Assembly: GCA_016235225.1 (NCBI GenBank)
Contig: JACRLS010000132.1
Coordinates: 774-6,520 of the forward strand
Direction: 5' to 3'
DNA length: 5,747 bases
Source: Nitrospirota bacterium
GTDB lineage: Bacteria > Nitrospirota > Nitrospiria > Nitrospirales > Nitrospiraceae
The notes under the pieces are model-generated. The model was not told where the DNA came from, made no database searches, and saw only the letters and a list, made by a program, of their open reading frames with translations. The number at the start of each line of letters is the position of its first letter. Position 1 is the first letter of the stretch. Made by a program: the position numbers and the translations under genes. Positions 5,272 to 5,747 of the stretch are shown one piece after another.

Positions 5272-5747
5272 CTACAGCATTCCCTCGATTGGGCTACTTG
5301 CGGTGGCATAAAGCTTCCGCGGAATCCGACCGGCCCGATAGGCCAGCCGCCCGGCATCCACGGCGTACTTCATGGCTTCCGCCATCATGATGGGATCCTT
5401 CGCGCCGGCAATGGCGGTATTCATGAGGACGGCGTCCGCCCCATACTCCATGGCCAGGGCGGCATCGGAGGCCGTGCCGACGCCAGCATCCACGATAATG
5501 GGGACCTTCACCGTCTCCATGATGATCTTGAGGTTATAAGGATTCCTGATCCCGAGCCCCGAGCCGATCGGCGCGGCCAGGGGCATCACCGCTGGACATC
5601 CGACGTCCACCAATCGCTTCGCGACGATCGGATCGTCATTCGTATAGGGCAACACGACGAAGCCTGCTTTCACGAGAATTCTTGCGGCCTCGATCAGGCC
5701 CGCAGTATCGGGGAATAACGTCTTCTCGTCTCCAAGGACCTCCAGTT
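5272..5747 (-). CDS. thiG: Thiazole synthase ThiG, C-terminal part (5' end outside the window)
   Basis: ThiG builds the thiazole phosphate of thiamine from deoxyxylulose 5-phosphate, dehydroglycine and ThiS thiocarboxylate. About 158 codons are present, roughly 60% of the protein, reading LEVLGDEKTLFPD at the window edge and ending in RKLYATASSPIEGML. Setting the first Glu as the catalytic Glu98 of the Bacillus subtilis enzyme places VDAGVG Asp exactly at 182, the other known acid/base residue, so spacing is conserved without gaps. The Schiff-base Lys96 would lie just off the edge; the Leu codon comes first and the partial codon before it ends in AA, which fits lysine. Other blocks are APIGSGLGIRNPYN (phosphate binding) and GADAVLMNTAIAGAKDP. 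The stop is TAG at 5274-5272. The gene is cotranscribed with thiE by position, 120 nt apart. Confidence 0.96.
   Translation of the reverse strand, partial: LEVLGDEKTLFPDTAGLIEAARILVKAGFVVLPYTNDDPIVAKRLVDVGCPAVMPLAAPIGSGLGIRNPYNLKIIMETVKVPIIVDAGVGTASDAALAMEYGADAVLMNTAIAGAKDPIMMAEAMKYAVDAGRLAYRAGRIPRKLYATASSPIEGML

Overview
The window holds most of a bacterial proteasome gene cluster and the end of a thiamine-biosynthesis cluster. Every convincing gene lies on the minus strand, so transcription runs from right to left. In transcription order they are thiG (3' part only), thiE, arc/mpa (proteasomal AAA+ ATPase, interrupted by an in-frame amber codon), dop (deamidase/depupylase of the Pup family), prcB (proteasome beta) and prcA (first 41 codons). 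GC content is high and long antisense open frames are common, as expected for such DNA. A proteasome beside thiG-thiE, plus short REP-like intergenic heptads, suggests a Gram-negative proteasome-bearing phylum such as Nitrospirota (Nitrospira-like). That assignment is inference; an actinobacterium is the main alternative.

Thiamine part: thiG makes the thiazole and a ThiE/TenI-type protein is expected to join it to the pyrimidine. The 120-nt gap between them is largely filled by two inverted arrays of a 7-bp repeat, and thiE has no visible Shine-Dalgarno sequence. A region of about 210 bp then follows with a good sigma70-type promoter for the proteasome genes. That promoter fixes the ATPase start at 4307 rather than at the longer GTG frame opening at 4376.

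Proteasome part: arc, dop, prcB and prcA are tightly packed (gaps of 34, 31 and 1 nt), consistent with one operon for a tagged-protein degradation machine. The ATPase unfolds substrate, PrcA/PrcB form the 20S core, and Dop processes the tag or removes it. The order equals actinobacterial mpa-dop-pup-prcB-prcA with the tag gene missing: the 31-nt dop-prcB gap cannot encode a Pup or UBact tag. The ligase pafA is not in the window.

The most unusual gene is the ATPase. It carries a perfect 12-residue tandem duplication of pore loop 1 (LLNKYVGESERQ twice), whose two copies differ at 8 of 36 bases, all of them synonymous. It also has an in-frame TAG that separates the ATPase core from the lid and the C-terminal proteasome-docking tail, although the tail is intact and in the same frame. 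Either this is a genuinely altered ATPase (extra pore loop, readthrough or split subunit) or sequence or assembly errors have hit the same gene twice; reads would decide.
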